From positions 62,001 through 126,000 of the forward strand of contig JAGMVK010000004.1 in assembly GCA_020747065.1 (NCBI GenBank): a DNA stretch of 64,000 bases, written 5' to 3'. Positions 1 to 14,273 of this stretch are shown piece by piece (the stretch's first letter is position 1; every line of letters begins with the position of its first letter). Both the position numbers and the translations under genes were made by a program. The notes beneath the pieces were generated by a model, which was not told the DNA's origin, ran no database searches, and worked only from the letters and a program-made list of their open reading frames with translations. The DNA comes from Cadophora sp. MPI-SDFR-AT-0126 (taxonomy: Eukaryota > Ascomycota > Leotiomycetes > Helotiales > Ploettnerulaceae).

Positions 1-1322
<1,322 letters not shown>

Positions 1323-2132
1323 GTGCGGGAGGGAATGAGTGAGTGAGTGACTGGAGGGCGATGGATGGAGGTGCATAGCGAGGGTAAATATGCATAAATT
1401 GATTGATTGACATGAGTAGATGATGTGATGATAATTCGAGGTGATGAGACGGGGCAAAATGAAAATTCTTTCTTCTTTCCTGCATTGCTCGCTGTGTGTT
1501 TGTTTGCCTGCTTTATCTGAACGTCTTCGCTTCTATCATTGTCTAGAGCCTGATCCTCCGACCCTCTTGAGCCGAGTCGATCACCCGATTAATGCCGAAC
1601 ATGCAAGACGAATGAAACTTGCAGAGCGCGAAAATGTTGTCAGGATTCAACATTAGAGAAGAGTAAATTTATTTGGAAAATTTATTACTCGCCGACAAGA
1701 GCCCGCGTTCTTGGGAGGTCCACCTACTACCAGGTAATCTGAGTCTTGGACTTTACCTCCAGACCCTCAACTGATATCTTATAACGACGAGAGGCATATT
1801 TAGCGAATATGAAAGTAAACAGTCGGTCCGGGAGAACCCTGTCTCGTCCGTTGGACGATCGTATAAGCACTCCCCGATCGTCATTGTTGCTCGTATACGC
1901 CCTTCTGTTCCGCTTCACACGGAATCGATTCATTCGACTCCATTTCTGTGACGGCAGAGCCTCAAGTATATACTCCATTGTAGGGCAATTTCTAGGTATG
2001 AACCTAAGAGACCTCTAATATCTTCACGTAACCTCCCTCAAGTATGAGAGGCCGTTATTACACGTGATAGCCGTCGTTCTAAAAACAAGAGCGTCACAAG
2101 ACCTAAGTAGAGCTGGACTTTACTTCCTCTCC
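1323..2132. other. Convergent intergenic region, nothing recognised
   Basis: This lies between the ends of the beta-glucosidase and the yggS homologue. It should hold both 3' UTRs. Short open frames here have no coding character, and I see no RNA gene or repeat. Confidence 0.6.
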
Positions 2133-4229
<2,097 letters not shown>

Positions 4230-4538
4230 ATTGGGTTGAGTTGGGCGAGGCTGGTGTCGTGTGCGTGCTTGGATGCGTTTTGCTTGAGGCTCGTCACCAA
4301 GTCAGAATTCAAGTAGTGGATGCCCCGCGGCTGAGCGCGGGCGCAAGTCACTGAGTGGCCTGGCCTGGCTTCGATGCCAATAGTGGGGTTTATCGATATC
4401 GGAGTTACCCGATGAGATTTCACCCCTCTATTACTCGATAGTAATTCAAAACTCTCTTTAAAAAGCTTGAACTTCCTTTTTCGAATCCTCACAGACCTCA
4501 TTACTTTTTTCCTTTTTTTCTAAAACAAATTCTTCAAG
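4230..4538. promoter_or_regulatory. Shared divergent promoter of the yggS homologue and allantoicase, with two GATA motifs
   Basis: The two start codons are 309 bp apart. Two sites match the HGATAR consensus of nitrogen GATA factors such as AreA/NIT2: TTATCG at 4390-4395 (minus-strand CGATAA) and CGATAG at 4436-4441. Allantoicase is a classical target of nitrogen catabolite control in fungi, so the sites make sense, but binding is inferred. A T-rich tract lies just before the allantoicase ATG. Confidence 0.5.
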
Positions 4539-5834
4539 ATGCCATTCGAGACGGAATACAAGACTGATGATGTGGCCGTCGAAGCTGTGCCAGCGGACAA
4601 GATCGATGGAACCTTTCGTTCTTCCACCATTGGTGAGTACAATGTTTTTGATTTTGTTTGTGCTTCTACATCGGAAAGGATTGTGAGGCGTTGAGGTGAG
4701 GTCTTGTGACAATCTTTCTTGCGCTTGTAAATATACATTGACCTTGTCAATGCGCTTCAAGCCGACGCCTAGGCATCCTCATGTCCTAATTATTCTCCAA
4801 TTGACACCACCGTCTACACATAATTTACTACCTCTTCAGAACTATTGCTAACTTATTCAGATCTGGTTTCTGCGGCACTCGGAGGCAAGGTCCTTTCCTT
4901 CTCCGATGAGTGGTTCGCAGAAGCATCCAACTTGTTGACACCCACTCCTCCCATCAGACAGCCCGGAAAGATGGTCTATTCCGGAGCATGGTACGATGGA
5001 TGGGAGACCCGCCGACACAACACAGCGCCATTTGACTATGTTGTGATCCGTCTAGGCGTAGCATCAGGAACCGTCGAAGGTATTGAGGTCGACACGGCTT
5101 TCTTCTCCGGGAACCACGCCCCAGCCATCTCCGTAGAAGGTGTCTTCAGCTCTAATGATGAGGAAGTCATTGGCTGGAAAGGGGAGAAGGGAAAGTGGGA
5201 GACTATTCTTGGACTTCAAGAATGCGGTCCTTCGCAGAGATTTGGCTGGAAGTTGAAGGTTCCTACAACTAAAGCCTATACTCATGTTAGACTGAACATG
5301 TACCCTGACGGTGGAATTGCCAGATTCAGGTTGTTCGGCCATGCTGTTCCGGTCTTCCCCGAGGATAAGGATGCTATTTTCGACTTGGCTGCTGCTCAGA
5401 ATGGAGGTGTCGCTATTTCATGCAGTGATCAACATTTTGGTGTTATCTCGAACCTCATTCTTCCAGGACGAGGCAAAGATATGGGCGATGGATGGGAGAC
5501 GTCGAGATCTCGAGGGAAGGACCATGTGGATTGGGCTGTTATCAGACTTGGAGCCAGATGCTCGATCCAGAACCTACTAGTCGACACGGCATTCTTCAGA
5601 GGCAACTTCCCTCAGAAGGTAAAAGTTGAGGCTATAGATTGGAGTGGAGAAGGAGAACCTGGAGCATTGGCCGATGGCTGGACGGATGTCGTTGCGCCTA
5701 GCAAGTGCGGTCCAGACAAGGAGCACGAGTTTGAATCTTTGGTGAAGGACAAGCCGTTCACTCATGTGAAGTTGGTTATGATACCCGATGGAGGCGTGAA
5801 GAGAATCCGAGTTTTTGCTAAAAGAAGCGTTTAA
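4539..5834 (+). CDS. DAL2: Allantoicase
   Basis: Hydrolyses allantoate to ureidoglycolate and urea in purine catabolism (EC 3.5.3.4). Exons are 4539..4632 and 4861..5834; the 228-nt intron is phase 1 and produces TIDLVSAALGGKV, giving 355 aa, the normal fungal length. The protein consists of two tandem allantoicase domains (about residues 35-185 and 205-350). Each carries a DGWET.R motif, a VIRLG strand and a VDTAFF.GN block, and the second copy parallels the first closely. The opening GGKVLSFSDEWFAEASNLL is the family N-terminal signature. The upstream region has GATA motifs, consistent with nitrogen repression. No other allantoin-pathway gene is in the window. Confidence 0.96.
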
Positions 5835-6555
5835 TTACATAGACACCAAAAGTAATAACTTCACATCTATCTTTCTCCTGAGACATTAACCTCCCGATCC
5901 TAGCTCACGTGGCAATGTCATGGAAATATTGAAGTGTGGTAGATCAGGGAGTTCTATAATGCAGTATAATGTGTAATAGACATAATGAAAACATCAATTT
6001 TGAAGTTGTCGAATAGAAAAACACCCAAAGACAGCGTTACCGAAATACCATCGAATTTCTCATCTCGTGTCTCTGAGCTGCTGCTGACGCGACTGACTTC
6101 CGCTTGAAAACTTGGACAATTTGGTGGTGATGAAAATAAGAACAGGCTAGGTTACTTCCAAAGACAACTTCAAGTCAGAATTGCTTGCTACTCTGACAGT
6201 ACAGCTCACCACCTCCCTACAGACACGTCCTCCTACCTACTTCTGCGAGTGTGTATCGCTAAGTCCTGTATCTATCATCTAAGCGGCACCCAGCGGAATT
6301 CTAAGATTGTTTCAGCATCCCACCAATTGTTTCTTTGGTTTGAATTGCGTATTAAAAATCTTTTCGAGTCAACAACTAGCAAGGAAAGAATACATAGATG
6401 AATAGAGCTGATATACAGGGAGAGCTGAAGCTGGTCTCCCGGCCCCATAAAATTACAGGCACCAAAATCTATATATCGTACATATTGGGTATCTAACATG
6501 ATGGGTATCTAATTTTGGCTACTCCAACATATGCTACAGGAGTGGTGAAATACAA
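5835..6555. other. Convergent intergenic region, nothing recognised
   Basis: AT-rich stretch between the ends of allantoicase and MRM1, long enough for both 3' UTRs. I found no gene-like frame, RNA gene or repeat. Confidence 0.6.
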
Positions 6556-8508
6556 TCAAAAGAGCGCGCTTGTAGAGGCAGCAGAATGACTTCTCAAGGA
6601 CTCTCGAGTAGGCAATTCGTCAGTAAGTGGTATTGCTGCTTTACCGTCTTTCTTCGAAAGGAAGGCATTGCAAAGGATACCCGTTGCTACACTAACGTTC
6701 AAGCTATCGACGTTGAAGCTCTGGCCACTACCTTGAATATAAAGGTCAACATCCGCTTTACTCCTCAGATTCCAACGCAGGCCCTCGCCTTCACTCCCGA
6801 GCATGAGAATGCAAGGAGCTTCTGAAAGAGGATCTGCCAAGTCATCAGTTGATAGAGATGCTGGCATTGACGGGTCACTTCTTTTAGAAGGGGCAACAGC
6901 AGCATATACGTGCCATCCGGCTGTCTTAGAATCGACGATAAACTGAGCAGGTTTGCTGACAAAAAACAGGGTAATGTTTTCTGAAGCGCCGGCCGAAGCT
7001 TTGAGAACTACAGGTGTGAACGAAGCGCTATTCCTAGCAGAAATGGCGACCGCCGATACACCGAGGAATGAAGCTGTGCGAATAATACCCCCAAGGTTGC
7101 CCGGGTCCACGATGCCATCAAGCAAGAGCACTAAAGGTTTTCGTCCACTGGAGGACTTTACGCTTTGAATGAAACTATCTGTTCCATTCACGGCAGCCTC
7201 TTCTCTAGACTGATGGTCGACGGACACCTCGAAACCCTCTTGATTATCATTGGACCTGAATTTTCCAAGATGTCTGACAGGCAGCCTCGGCAAAGGTGAG
7301 GCTTCCAAAATGTACCCGTTATGTGGTCGGCCGGAGCTCATTTTGTCCAAGAGTCGAATCCATGCGGGACCTACTCGCAATACTTGAACACCATTCTTCC
7401 GTGCCAGTCGCTCCAGTCGGGAATCTCGCTCCGCATCTTCCCTGTTCTCTCCGGTAAGAATGTAGAGCTTGTAGAGCTTCCTCTTGGGACTTCTTCGTGA
7501 AGTTATGGCAGCCTCAACAACCGAAGTGCCATAGAGAAATTCCGAAGCAGGTGTGGTATATGGAATGGACAGTGGCAAGTGCTTGTCGAAAACTTGTGAT
7601 AATTTGGGTGTGCCTGGTGAGTGACTATCATGGCGTTTCCTATAGGGCTGTTCAGCCTCAGTATCTTCCTCGTGGTTCATTTTGACGCTTCGTTGAGACG
7701 GCCGAACAGGTCGATTTGAAGCTCGAGGTGCAAGATCGTCCGGAGACCTTGTTACGAAGTTCCCAGGATTGTGCCCTCCAGTCAAAGAGCCATGTCGCCC
7801 GCGGGATCTTGATTCAAATGATTCAGGTGTCCGTTGTCCAGAAGACCTTTCTCCAAATGACAATGATGGGTAGGCTTTTGATGCGGAGTCTGGTCTGGAC
7901 CAACGGCCATCTGTGTGAGCATCAGGGTCATTTTTGAATTTTAATGTACTTGACGGAGGGTTGTGGTTTGCTTCACTAAAGCTCCCTCTGCTAGACCGAC
8001 TTCTTTCATGCTCAAATTTGCGAATACGTGGTGTAAGCTTTTCACCAAATCGACCATGTATTTCCGAGTCCCCAGACTTCTCAGAGCGTAGAATAGCTTC
8101 ACTCCTTATAGGACGACCCGAAGAATATGTCCCGGTCGCCTTCACACCTGTTATGCCGCGCGAAGATCGCGAGTCGCGACGTGCTAACTTCTCGTTCTGC
8201 GGACCGCTGCGAGCCTCTTTCCTTCTGGTTGCCGAGTCTGCTTCGCCAGCGGCAAAGTGATCGGGATGAAGGCCAGTTCGCGCTCTGTAAATCTCTCGCG
8301 GATCTTCAGGACGAGGGTTCCTTGGCCCTCTGAAGCCAATGCCTTTCGATTTTCGAAGGCCTCGGTGAATGGCAGTATTCACGGAACTTGCTCTCCCAGC
8401 ATGATAAGCTCGTTGTAGAGCAGGACGAGGCGAAGGAAAGAGAAGAAATGGAGACGGAGAGGATAGTATCAACTGGCTGATCTCTAGTGAACGTAAAAGG
8501 CTAATCAT
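6556..8508 (-). CDS. MRM1: Mitochondrial 21S rRNA 2'-O-ribose methyltransferase, SpoU/TrmH family
   Basis: Single-exon frame of 650 aa. The first ~300 residues are basic, Ser/Arg-rich and look disordered apart from a probable mitochondrial presequence (MISLLRSLEISQLIL). A SpoU substrate-binding domain begins near residue 320 (EFLYGTSVVEAAI). The methyltransferase knot domain follows with its three motifs: DPGNLGGIIRTA (about 467), LGSEGEGL (about 568) and SLNVSVATGI (about 601). By homology it methylates a peptidyl-transferase-loop ribose in mitochondrial large-subunit rRNA. The long low-complexity N-terminus is typical of filamentous fungal MRM1. An undetected intron in the N-terminal half cannot be excluded, but the frame needs none. 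Confidence 0.92.
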   Translation of the reverse strand: MISLLRSLEISQLILSSPSPFLLFPSPRPALQRAYHAGRASSVNTAIHRGLRKSKGIGFRGPRNPRPEDPREIYRARTGLHPDHFAAGEADSATRRKEARSGPQNEKLARRDSRSSRGITGVKATGTYSSGRPIRSEAILRSEKSGDSEIHGRFGEKLTPRIRKFEHERSRSSRGSFSEANHNPPSSTLKFKNDPDAHTDGRWSRPDSASKAYPSLSFGERSSGQRTPESFESRSRGRHGSLTGGHNPGNFVTRSPDDLAPRASNRPVRPSQRSVKMNHEEDTEAEQPYRKRHDSHSPGTPKLSQVFDKHLPLSIPYTTPASEFLYGTSVVEAAITSRRSPKRKLYKLYILTGENREDAERDSRLERLARKNGVQVLRVGPAWIRLLDKMSSGRPHNGYILEASPLPRLPVRHLGKFRSNDNQEGFEVSVDHQSREEAAVNGTDSFIQSVKSSSGRKPLVLLLDGIVDPGNLGGIIRTASFLGVSAVAISARNSASFTPVVLKASAGASENITLFFVSKPAQFIVDSKTAGWHVYAAVAPSKRSDPSMPASLSTDDLADPLSEAPCILMLGSEGEGLRWNLRSKADVDLYIQGSGQSFNVDSLNVSVATGILCNAFLSKKDGKAAIPLTDELPTRESLRSHSAASTSALF

Positions 8509-8922
8509 CGCACGTAGGCACTGGATGGCGAGGAATTATTGGAGAATGGGCGGCTGTGTCGTAGCGGAGATCGCAGAGAGGGAATCGAGAAAACAAAAAG
8601 TGAGGTCACAGCGCGTGCTATTATTATAGCGAGGCTTGGGGAAAGCGGCTCAGAGCTCAAGCTCAGGCTCAGGGCACTTTTCCCGACTTTCTTAAAGGAA
8701 GGATATATTGTGATAATTTTGAAATAGAGATGTAAACACAGGAAGAGTTGTAAAGTTTCTCGTCTTACCTCTAGAGAAGATGAAGTATAAGCAGTTAAAA
8801 GTGTCTTGGTATTTTTGTATATCATGTACCAACAACAATCCAGGGATCCAACCTCCCGCAATTCACACTCCCACTTCAAGCTTCGGGGTTATCTCCAACC
8901 TTCAACTCCCAACCACAACATC
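8509..8922. promoter_or_regulatory. Divergent promoter between MRM1 and PER1
   Basis: The two start codons are 414 bp apart and face away from each other, so both promoters must lie here. No specific binding site stands out. The PER1 frame is open upstream to about 8806, but the segment before 8923 lacks the hydrophobic character expected and is treated as leader. Confidence 0.5.
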
Positions 8923-10048
8923 ATGATTCTGAGACAAGCCTGCCAATTACCTCTGGGCCTTCTAATCCTACTATCTCTCCTCACAACTCAAGGTTTTGCC
9001 TCCTATGGCGACCGCCTACCAAGTTTCAAGCACTGCGTAGAGGTACTGATCCCTATCACCTCTCCAATATCTCTCTAACCAAAGTCAGGTGTGCAAAGAG
9101 GAGAATTGCGCCAGCGGGCACCCGACGTCAATACGTATGTGATCCTGTCCCATTTCGAAGATGCCTCTAACACTATCCAGCTCTACTCCACCAGCTCCTG
9201 TTCTGGGACTGCCCAGCCGAATGCGATTATACCTGCCAACATATCATTACCGACCAGCGCGTCGCCGCGTCTGAAGACATCGTCCAATTTCACGGAAAAT
9301 GGCCTTTCTACCGCTTCCTTGGGATGCAAGAACCCTTCTCGGTCTTCTTCTCCCTCCTTAACTTCCTCGCCCACCAGAACGGCCTTTCGAAATTGACCTC
9401 GAGCATCCCCGCTTCCTACTCGATGCGAAAATACTACATTCGGTTTGCATACTTTGGAATGGCAAGTTGGGTCTTCAGCATGATATTCCATACCAGAGAC
9501 TTTGCCCTTACGGAGCAATTGGATTACTTTGCGGCTGGTGCGAGCGTTCTCTATGGTTTATACTACACTGCGATCCGGATATTCCGGATGGATCAGGGAG
9601 GGAAGAAGATGAAGTCGATTCTGCGAGCGTGGACATTGCTGTGTATCAGCATGTACGTCGCACATGTCACGTACCTGAAATGGTACGACTGGGACTATAC
9701 ATATAACATGGCTGCGAATGTGGTGATTGGTGTGGTCCACAACTTGATGTGGAGTTGGTTCAGTTATAAGAAGTACAAGCAGTCAGGGCGAACTTGGGCA
9801 ATGTGGCCAGGGTTTATTGTGGCATGGGTTATGGTAGCTATGAGCTTGGAAGTGCTGGATTTTCCGCCGTTGTTTGGATGTTTGGATGCACACAGCTTGT
9901 GGCATCTTGGGACTGTTGGACCAACCATGGTTTGGTACAAGTGAGCATCTCCTGCAAGCATGATTTGAGCTCAAAGCTGATCACAGTTTGAAGTTTCTTA
10001 CTCAAGGACGCCCAAGACGATATGGCAGGACAACGGCTCAAGGCTTAA
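8923..10048 (+). CDS. PER1: Per1/PGAP3-like ER membrane protein, GPI-anchor lipid remodelling
   Basis: Multi-spanning ER protein required to remove the sn-2 acyl chain of GPI anchors. Exons are 8923..9042, 9089..9134, 9181..9940 and 9994..10048, giving 326 aa; two of the introns are exactly 46 nt. The start gives a signal peptide (hydrophobic LPLGLLILLSLLTTQGFAS) followed by SYGDRLPSFKHCVE. The luminal cysteine-rich part (CKEENC, FWDCPAECDYTCQH) is the Per1 hallmark. FHGKWPFYRFLGMQEP and several membrane segments follow, with conserved FHTRD and WHLGT motifs. The last exon ends with FLLKDAQDDMAG, as in other Per1 proteins. The frame is intact only with all three introns removed, which supports the model. 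Confidence 0.95.
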
Positions 10049-11272
10049 AAGGCTTGAAAGGCAGTTGAGCACGATCATAAGAGATGGCATTGATCGATAA
10101 GTAGTCGCCTATTAGATGATCCTGGGCATGGCGTGCGTTCTCTTAATTCATGGTCGGCTCATATCACCACTTTCGGCGAATGTGCAGACCGTTTCTTGGC
10201 TTGCAGAAGATACCCAGACTCAATATTCTTTGGATTTCGAGTGGATCAGATAGAACTTGGTGTGTGTTCGATAGGAGGTAATTGCCTTAATACATAGCCG
10301 GAATGCGGCATACATTCTCCCGATCCACGTGTGAAGTCCTCACTATATCGACACTTCCTTCTCGACCTCATTGCCATCAGCGATCACAACGAGGCCATAA
10401 TAGGGCAAGCCGTCCTTATTATGCGATAAATGGCGCTCAAAAGTATTACAACACATCCCAATCCTCAAGTAAAATCCCACATCCCTCTTACAAACATCGC
10501 TTATTTGGTATACCACATGAACGATTATTTTTTACTTAATTCGTATCATATATCGTGCTGCAAAGGGCGTCCTAATCGAGTAATGGGATCGGGTGACTTG
10601 TATTTCTCTTTCACATCAGGTCCACCTGGTAACGTATTCCAACCCGAGCGGTCCATACATCCTAATTGATATCCGCAACAAAGTGAGTCGATTTTACTCG
10701 CCCAGTTTTTCCTTTTTCATACTTTCCAATTTTCTGTTGCAAATCGCACTTCGCGTCGCGTGATATTACTTCTTTAAGTCGGGCTATCAGGCAACTTTCA
10801 TCGCCCTTTTTTCACATCGGTATCACGAGTGAGTGCGGATGAGGGACACCTTGGAAATAGTATGAGTCGTGCTCGGGAAGATTTATAAATGCTGTACATT
10901 CATTGCATCCTGGGAATCGACTGGCTTTCCCTTAGGCAGCTATGTTGCCATGAAGTCGTAATAAAGCTGAAAAAATGTTGGAAACAGTCTGGCGGACTTC
11001 AGCAAGCAACAATAACAAAGTTGCCGAGAATCACATGACAGCCCAAAATCGCGTGCATCTGCGTTTTGTTGACATTCGCGACCCCTCCTTTCTCCCTCCC
11101 CATTAGCAGTATCGCAGACACATCACACCAATCACATCACTATCGCCGCAACCCATCATATATGGTTCACTCGTCAAACATAATATCTCTCCCACCAGTG
11201 CGCCGTACCCTCTCTTCTCTCTAGCAGCGCACATCCTTCGACTCTTCATCGGAAAGTTAGGCTTAGGTGACA
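10049..11272. other. 1.2 kb intergenic region upstream of SPC19
   Basis: Holds the PER1 3' UTR and the SPC19 promoter. Short frames at 10303-10669 have no recognisable product. No RNA gene or repeat was seen. Confidence 0.6.
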
Positions 11273-11946
11273 ATGTCCGCACAATCACAATCTCTCTCCT
11301 CGCTCTCCGCCTCCGTCGCCTCCCTCCGAAGTTCCCTCACCCTCCTCGACTCTTCAATTTCAATCCTCGACTCTGGGATCAGCGATTTCCCGCGCTTGCA
11401 GAAAGTATTGTCTAGTACAAGAGTACGTCTTACTTCCCACTTTCTCCCTATCCAATGGTTCCTCTCTCCCCCCGTCATACAAGACTCTCTCAGGATGAAA
11501 GATAGCTGACAGTACCTCTTGGTAACCAACAGCATTTCGAACTCACTCCCAATCATACCCTTCAAGCCGCCCAATCATCCCTGGCATCCGAACTCGCGCC
11601 CGCCATCAGCACGCTCCTCACACGCGCCGAAATATACATCTCGAAACTAGAGCGTAAGCAAAATTCTCTGATCGCGCGATGCGAGCTTCTAGAGGGACGA
11701 CTTGAAGGTGCGGGGGAGAGTGCGAGGGGTCTGAAGAAACAGAGGAGTTTGGATAAGTTGGTACGGGGAGGGAGGAAGGGAGGGTTCGGTGGTGGAGGAA
11801 AGGGTAGTGGAGGAGGGGAAGAGATGGCGTTGAGGTTGAAGGCACTGAGGAGTAAGAAGGAGAGGCTGGGGTATGCGGTTGAGAGGTTGACGTTGCAGAG
11901 TCAGCAGAGGCAGAGGCAGTTGAGGATGAGTGTTGCTGCTACTTGA
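11273..11946 (+). CDS. SPC19: DASH complex subunit Spc19
   Basis: Component of the fungal DASH/Dam1 ring that couples kinetochores to microtubules. Exons are 11273..11422 and 11533..11946 (intron 110 nt, phase 0), giving 187 aa. The conserved N-terminal block reads LRSSLTLLDSSISILDSGI then DFPRLQKVL and, across the splice, HFELTP.HTL.AAQSSL. A charged helical region (LLTRAEIYISKLERK, then CELLEGRLEG) follows, as in Spc19. The C-terminal third contains a Gly-rich segment and a coiled-coil-like tail (QSQQRQRQLRM). An in-frame GTG lies six bases upstream, but the ATG at 11273 gives the usual MSxxxSL start. Confidence 0.93.
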
Positions 11947-12284
11947 GAGGGGAACATAGATCACTCGATGATGGCTATTGGAGTATGAGTGCAGATCATG
12001 CTTATAGGGGGGAAGTCTCACTTGCGGCGCAAGGCCAAGTCCGGAGCAGAAGGTGGAGAACAGGTGGTGGGGATGTCATGATGCCGAATGGGGATGGTTG
12101 AGGATGCTGGCAGTTAGTGAGGAAATGAGGAGCCATACGGACGGACAGGTGACTGATGATCAGAAGGGGTATCGGTCTATATTCTACCATGGATGCAAGA
12201 CTTTACAAGGAAGCCACCTAAAATACAGTAAACCTTCTATATGCCCCTTTCCCTTTTCCTACCGTCTCTATAATCTCTACACAA
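11947..12284. other. Convergent spacer between SPC19 and MET1
   Basis: About 340 bp holding the two 3' UTRs; nothing else recognised. Confidence 0.6.
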
Positions 12285-14114
12285 CTAAACCTTCAACTCC
12301 CTACCAAAGCTATCCCCTCTTACCAACGGCACTACCTCTTCCATTACCTTCTTCTCACTACTTCCGCCGACCAACTCCTCAATCTCAGCTAGTCCCACAA
12401 ACTCATCGAATCTCCCAAACCCCTCCTCGACAACCCATTTCCTCCCCTTCTCCCCGACAATTAATGCCTCGCACGCCTTCCCGAGGACCAGCAATCCTGG
12501 CGGTCGACTCCCCTCCTCCTCAATCGCCGCCGCTACGAACTCCAGCGTCGTCCTGATCACCCTCTGATCTGGACAACTCGCCCTCTCCACAACCGCACAC
12601 GGTGTGCTCTTCGGCCACAATCTCCTACTGTCATCCAACCTCCCCTCCTCATCCACAACCTTCGCATCCGCACTATCATGCGTCGTCAGATCCGCCACCA
12701 GCCCCGAAATCCGATGCAGCGCCATGAGGAACACCACCGTCCGCGTATCCACATACTCGGGCGGCACACTGGGTTTTCCTTTCCTGCCCGTGCCAGTACA
12801 GATCAGCACTTGATCACTGACTCCTCTCTGCGTAGCAGGAATCTGCGCAAACAAAGGCGCGCTCAACGCGCTTGTGATACCTGGTAATACAGAGATCCGA
12901 TCTCCATATCCCTCTTTCCTGAAATACTCGAACTCCTCGCCGCCGCGGCCATAGATATAGGGATCTCCCTGCTTTAACCGCAAGACCGTTTTCCCAGCTT
13001 GCAAGCCAGCGAGACCGAGGGAAAGCAGTTCTTGCTGTGCGAGCTCAGCGTTTCCTGGGAATTTGCGGGCGATGTGGACCGGTGTGCGGCGGGGGATGAG
13101 GTCGAGAACGCCGGAGGGAACGAGTTTGTCGGCGAGGATCACGTCGGCGCTGAGAATTGCTTTGTGTGTTGCTCTTGTTAACAGGTCTGGGTGGCCGGGA
13201 CCGCTACCTGCTAGTATTATACGGCCCCTTTTCTCGGCATGGTCGAGATGTGCGGTCTCGAGTGGAGTGGATGTACTTAGGTTAGCGGCGTATGATTTCA
13301 GGACTGAGTCGACATCTGCATCTGTGATATTTGCGAGGCGGCGGAGCGGCCAGTATTCGCAGATCTGGGAGAGCCACCGCATGCGTCTGCTTTTTGCGGC
13401 GTCGAGATCGGCTTCTGTGACTAGAGCGTTGAACGTGCTGGTTTGGTCTGTGGAGTCTTCTTCGAGTGTTTGTGCAAGGGAGAGATGTGTGAGATGGTCT
13501 TCCTCCAGTATACGTTTGCGGATTGTGCCAAGTCGTGAACATGCTGCTCCAAGATTTGAAGGAAGGGAAGATGCGATTTCTCGTCGAATTCGAGAGGATA
13601 GTTTGCAGCCGCGGCCGTTGGTGGTCACGCCTATTTGAAGGGGACCGTCGGTATGTGTACTGAGAAGACTGAATGTACAGAGCGAGGGCGAATCTGCTAC
13701 ATTGACGGGTATGCGATTTCGCTGGCAGAGTTTGGATATGTGTAAACCTATTCTAATTAATCTTCTCCTACTGTAGAATATGCCATTGAAATACTTACTT
13801 AATGGATCCCGTGGAGAAAGAGTAACGAAAACAGCATCCACTACTCCATTAATCTCCTCTCTTCCTAAGTGCAGTACATCCTCGTCTTCGAATGTTTTCT
13901 TCAACCATTCAACCTCCCCATTATCTATCCTCTTTTGCAAGGCATAGTGTAGTTCCGCGTTTTCAGGTGCAATAAGTAGAGGCTTTGCGCCGACTTCAAG
14001 GGATTTTACGCATCGTGCTGATGCCAGCGGGTTTGAGCCAACGATGAGGTGGATATGTGAGGTCGCATCGATTGAAGTAAGGAGGGATACAGGCGCTGTG
14101 GTGGAATTGACCAT
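12285..14114 (-). CDS. MET1: Siroheme biosynthesis protein Met1: Met8-like domain fused to uroporphyrinogen-III C-methyltransferase
   Basis: Makes precorrin-2 from uroporphyrinogen III for the siroheme of sulfite and nitrite reductases. Exons are 14114..13799 and 13747..12285. The 51-nt intron (13748..13798) is a multiple of three without a stop, so the unspliced frame also reads through; splicing restores DPLSLHISKLCQR and 592 aa. Residues ~15-220 resemble the Met8/CysG-A dinucleotide-binding and ferrochelatase module (IPVNVADSP, CTFS, QIGVTTNGRGCKLSSRIRREI). The usual GGGxxA loop is replaced by VGSNPLA. Residues ~285-540 are the methyltransferase: GPGHPDLLT, GDPYIYGRGGEE, PGITSALSAP and the conserved IPATQRGVS block. 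Confidence 0.94.
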   Translation of the reverse strand: MVNSTTAPVSLLTSIDATSHIHLIVGSNPLASARCVKSLEVGAKPLLIAPENAELHYALQKRIDNGEVEWLKKTFEDEDVLHLGREEINGVVDAVFVTLSPRDPLSKYFNGIFYSRRRLIRIGLHISKLCQRNRIPVNVADSPSLCTFSLLSTHTDGPLQIGVTTNGRGCKLSSRIRREIASSLPSNLGAACSRLGTIRKRILEEDHLTHLSLAQTLEEDSTDQTSTFNALVTEADLDAAKSRRMRWLSQICEYWPLRRLANITDADVDSVLKSYAANLSTSTPLETAHLDHAEKRGRIILAGSGPGHPDLLTRATHKAILSADVILADKLVPSGVLDLIPRRTPVHIARKFPGNAELAQQELLSLGLAGLQAGKTVLRLKQGDPYIYGRGGEEFEYFRKEGYGDRISVLPGITSALSAPLFAQIPATQRGVSDQVLICTGTGRKGKPSVPPEYVDTRTVVFLMALHRISGLVADLTTHDSADAKVVDEEGRLDDSRRLWPKSTPCAVVERASCPDQRVIRTTLEFVAAAIEEEGSRPPGLLVLGKACEALIVGEKGRKWVVEEGFGRFDEFVGLAEIEELVGGSSEKKVMEEVVPLVRGDSFGRELKV

Positions 14115-14227
14115 CTTTTCGAAATTTCTTCGTTTGTAAAGTGGTATCCTTTTGTCGTGAACTCGGAATTTGCTTTCTTATCAACTAATGGAGGGGTCAT
14201 AGTGGCGGACGGAATCGATAAACAATC

Positions 14228-14245
14228 GCGCAATTCGAATTGCGC
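14228..14245. repeat. Perfect 18-bp palindrome
   Basis: The bases GCGCAATTCGAATTGCGC read identically on both strands. It lies 114-131 bp upstream of the MET1 start codon, just outside a larger inverted-repeat element. It could be a binding site for a dimeric factor or the end of a decayed insertion. Confidence 0.8.
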
Positions 14246-14273
14246 AACTCCACGGAAGTGCTGGGGTAAAGGA

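Noticed and set aside
13063..13638. 191-codon plus-strand frame inside MET1
   Set aside because: Shadow of the MET1 coding frame; no domain.
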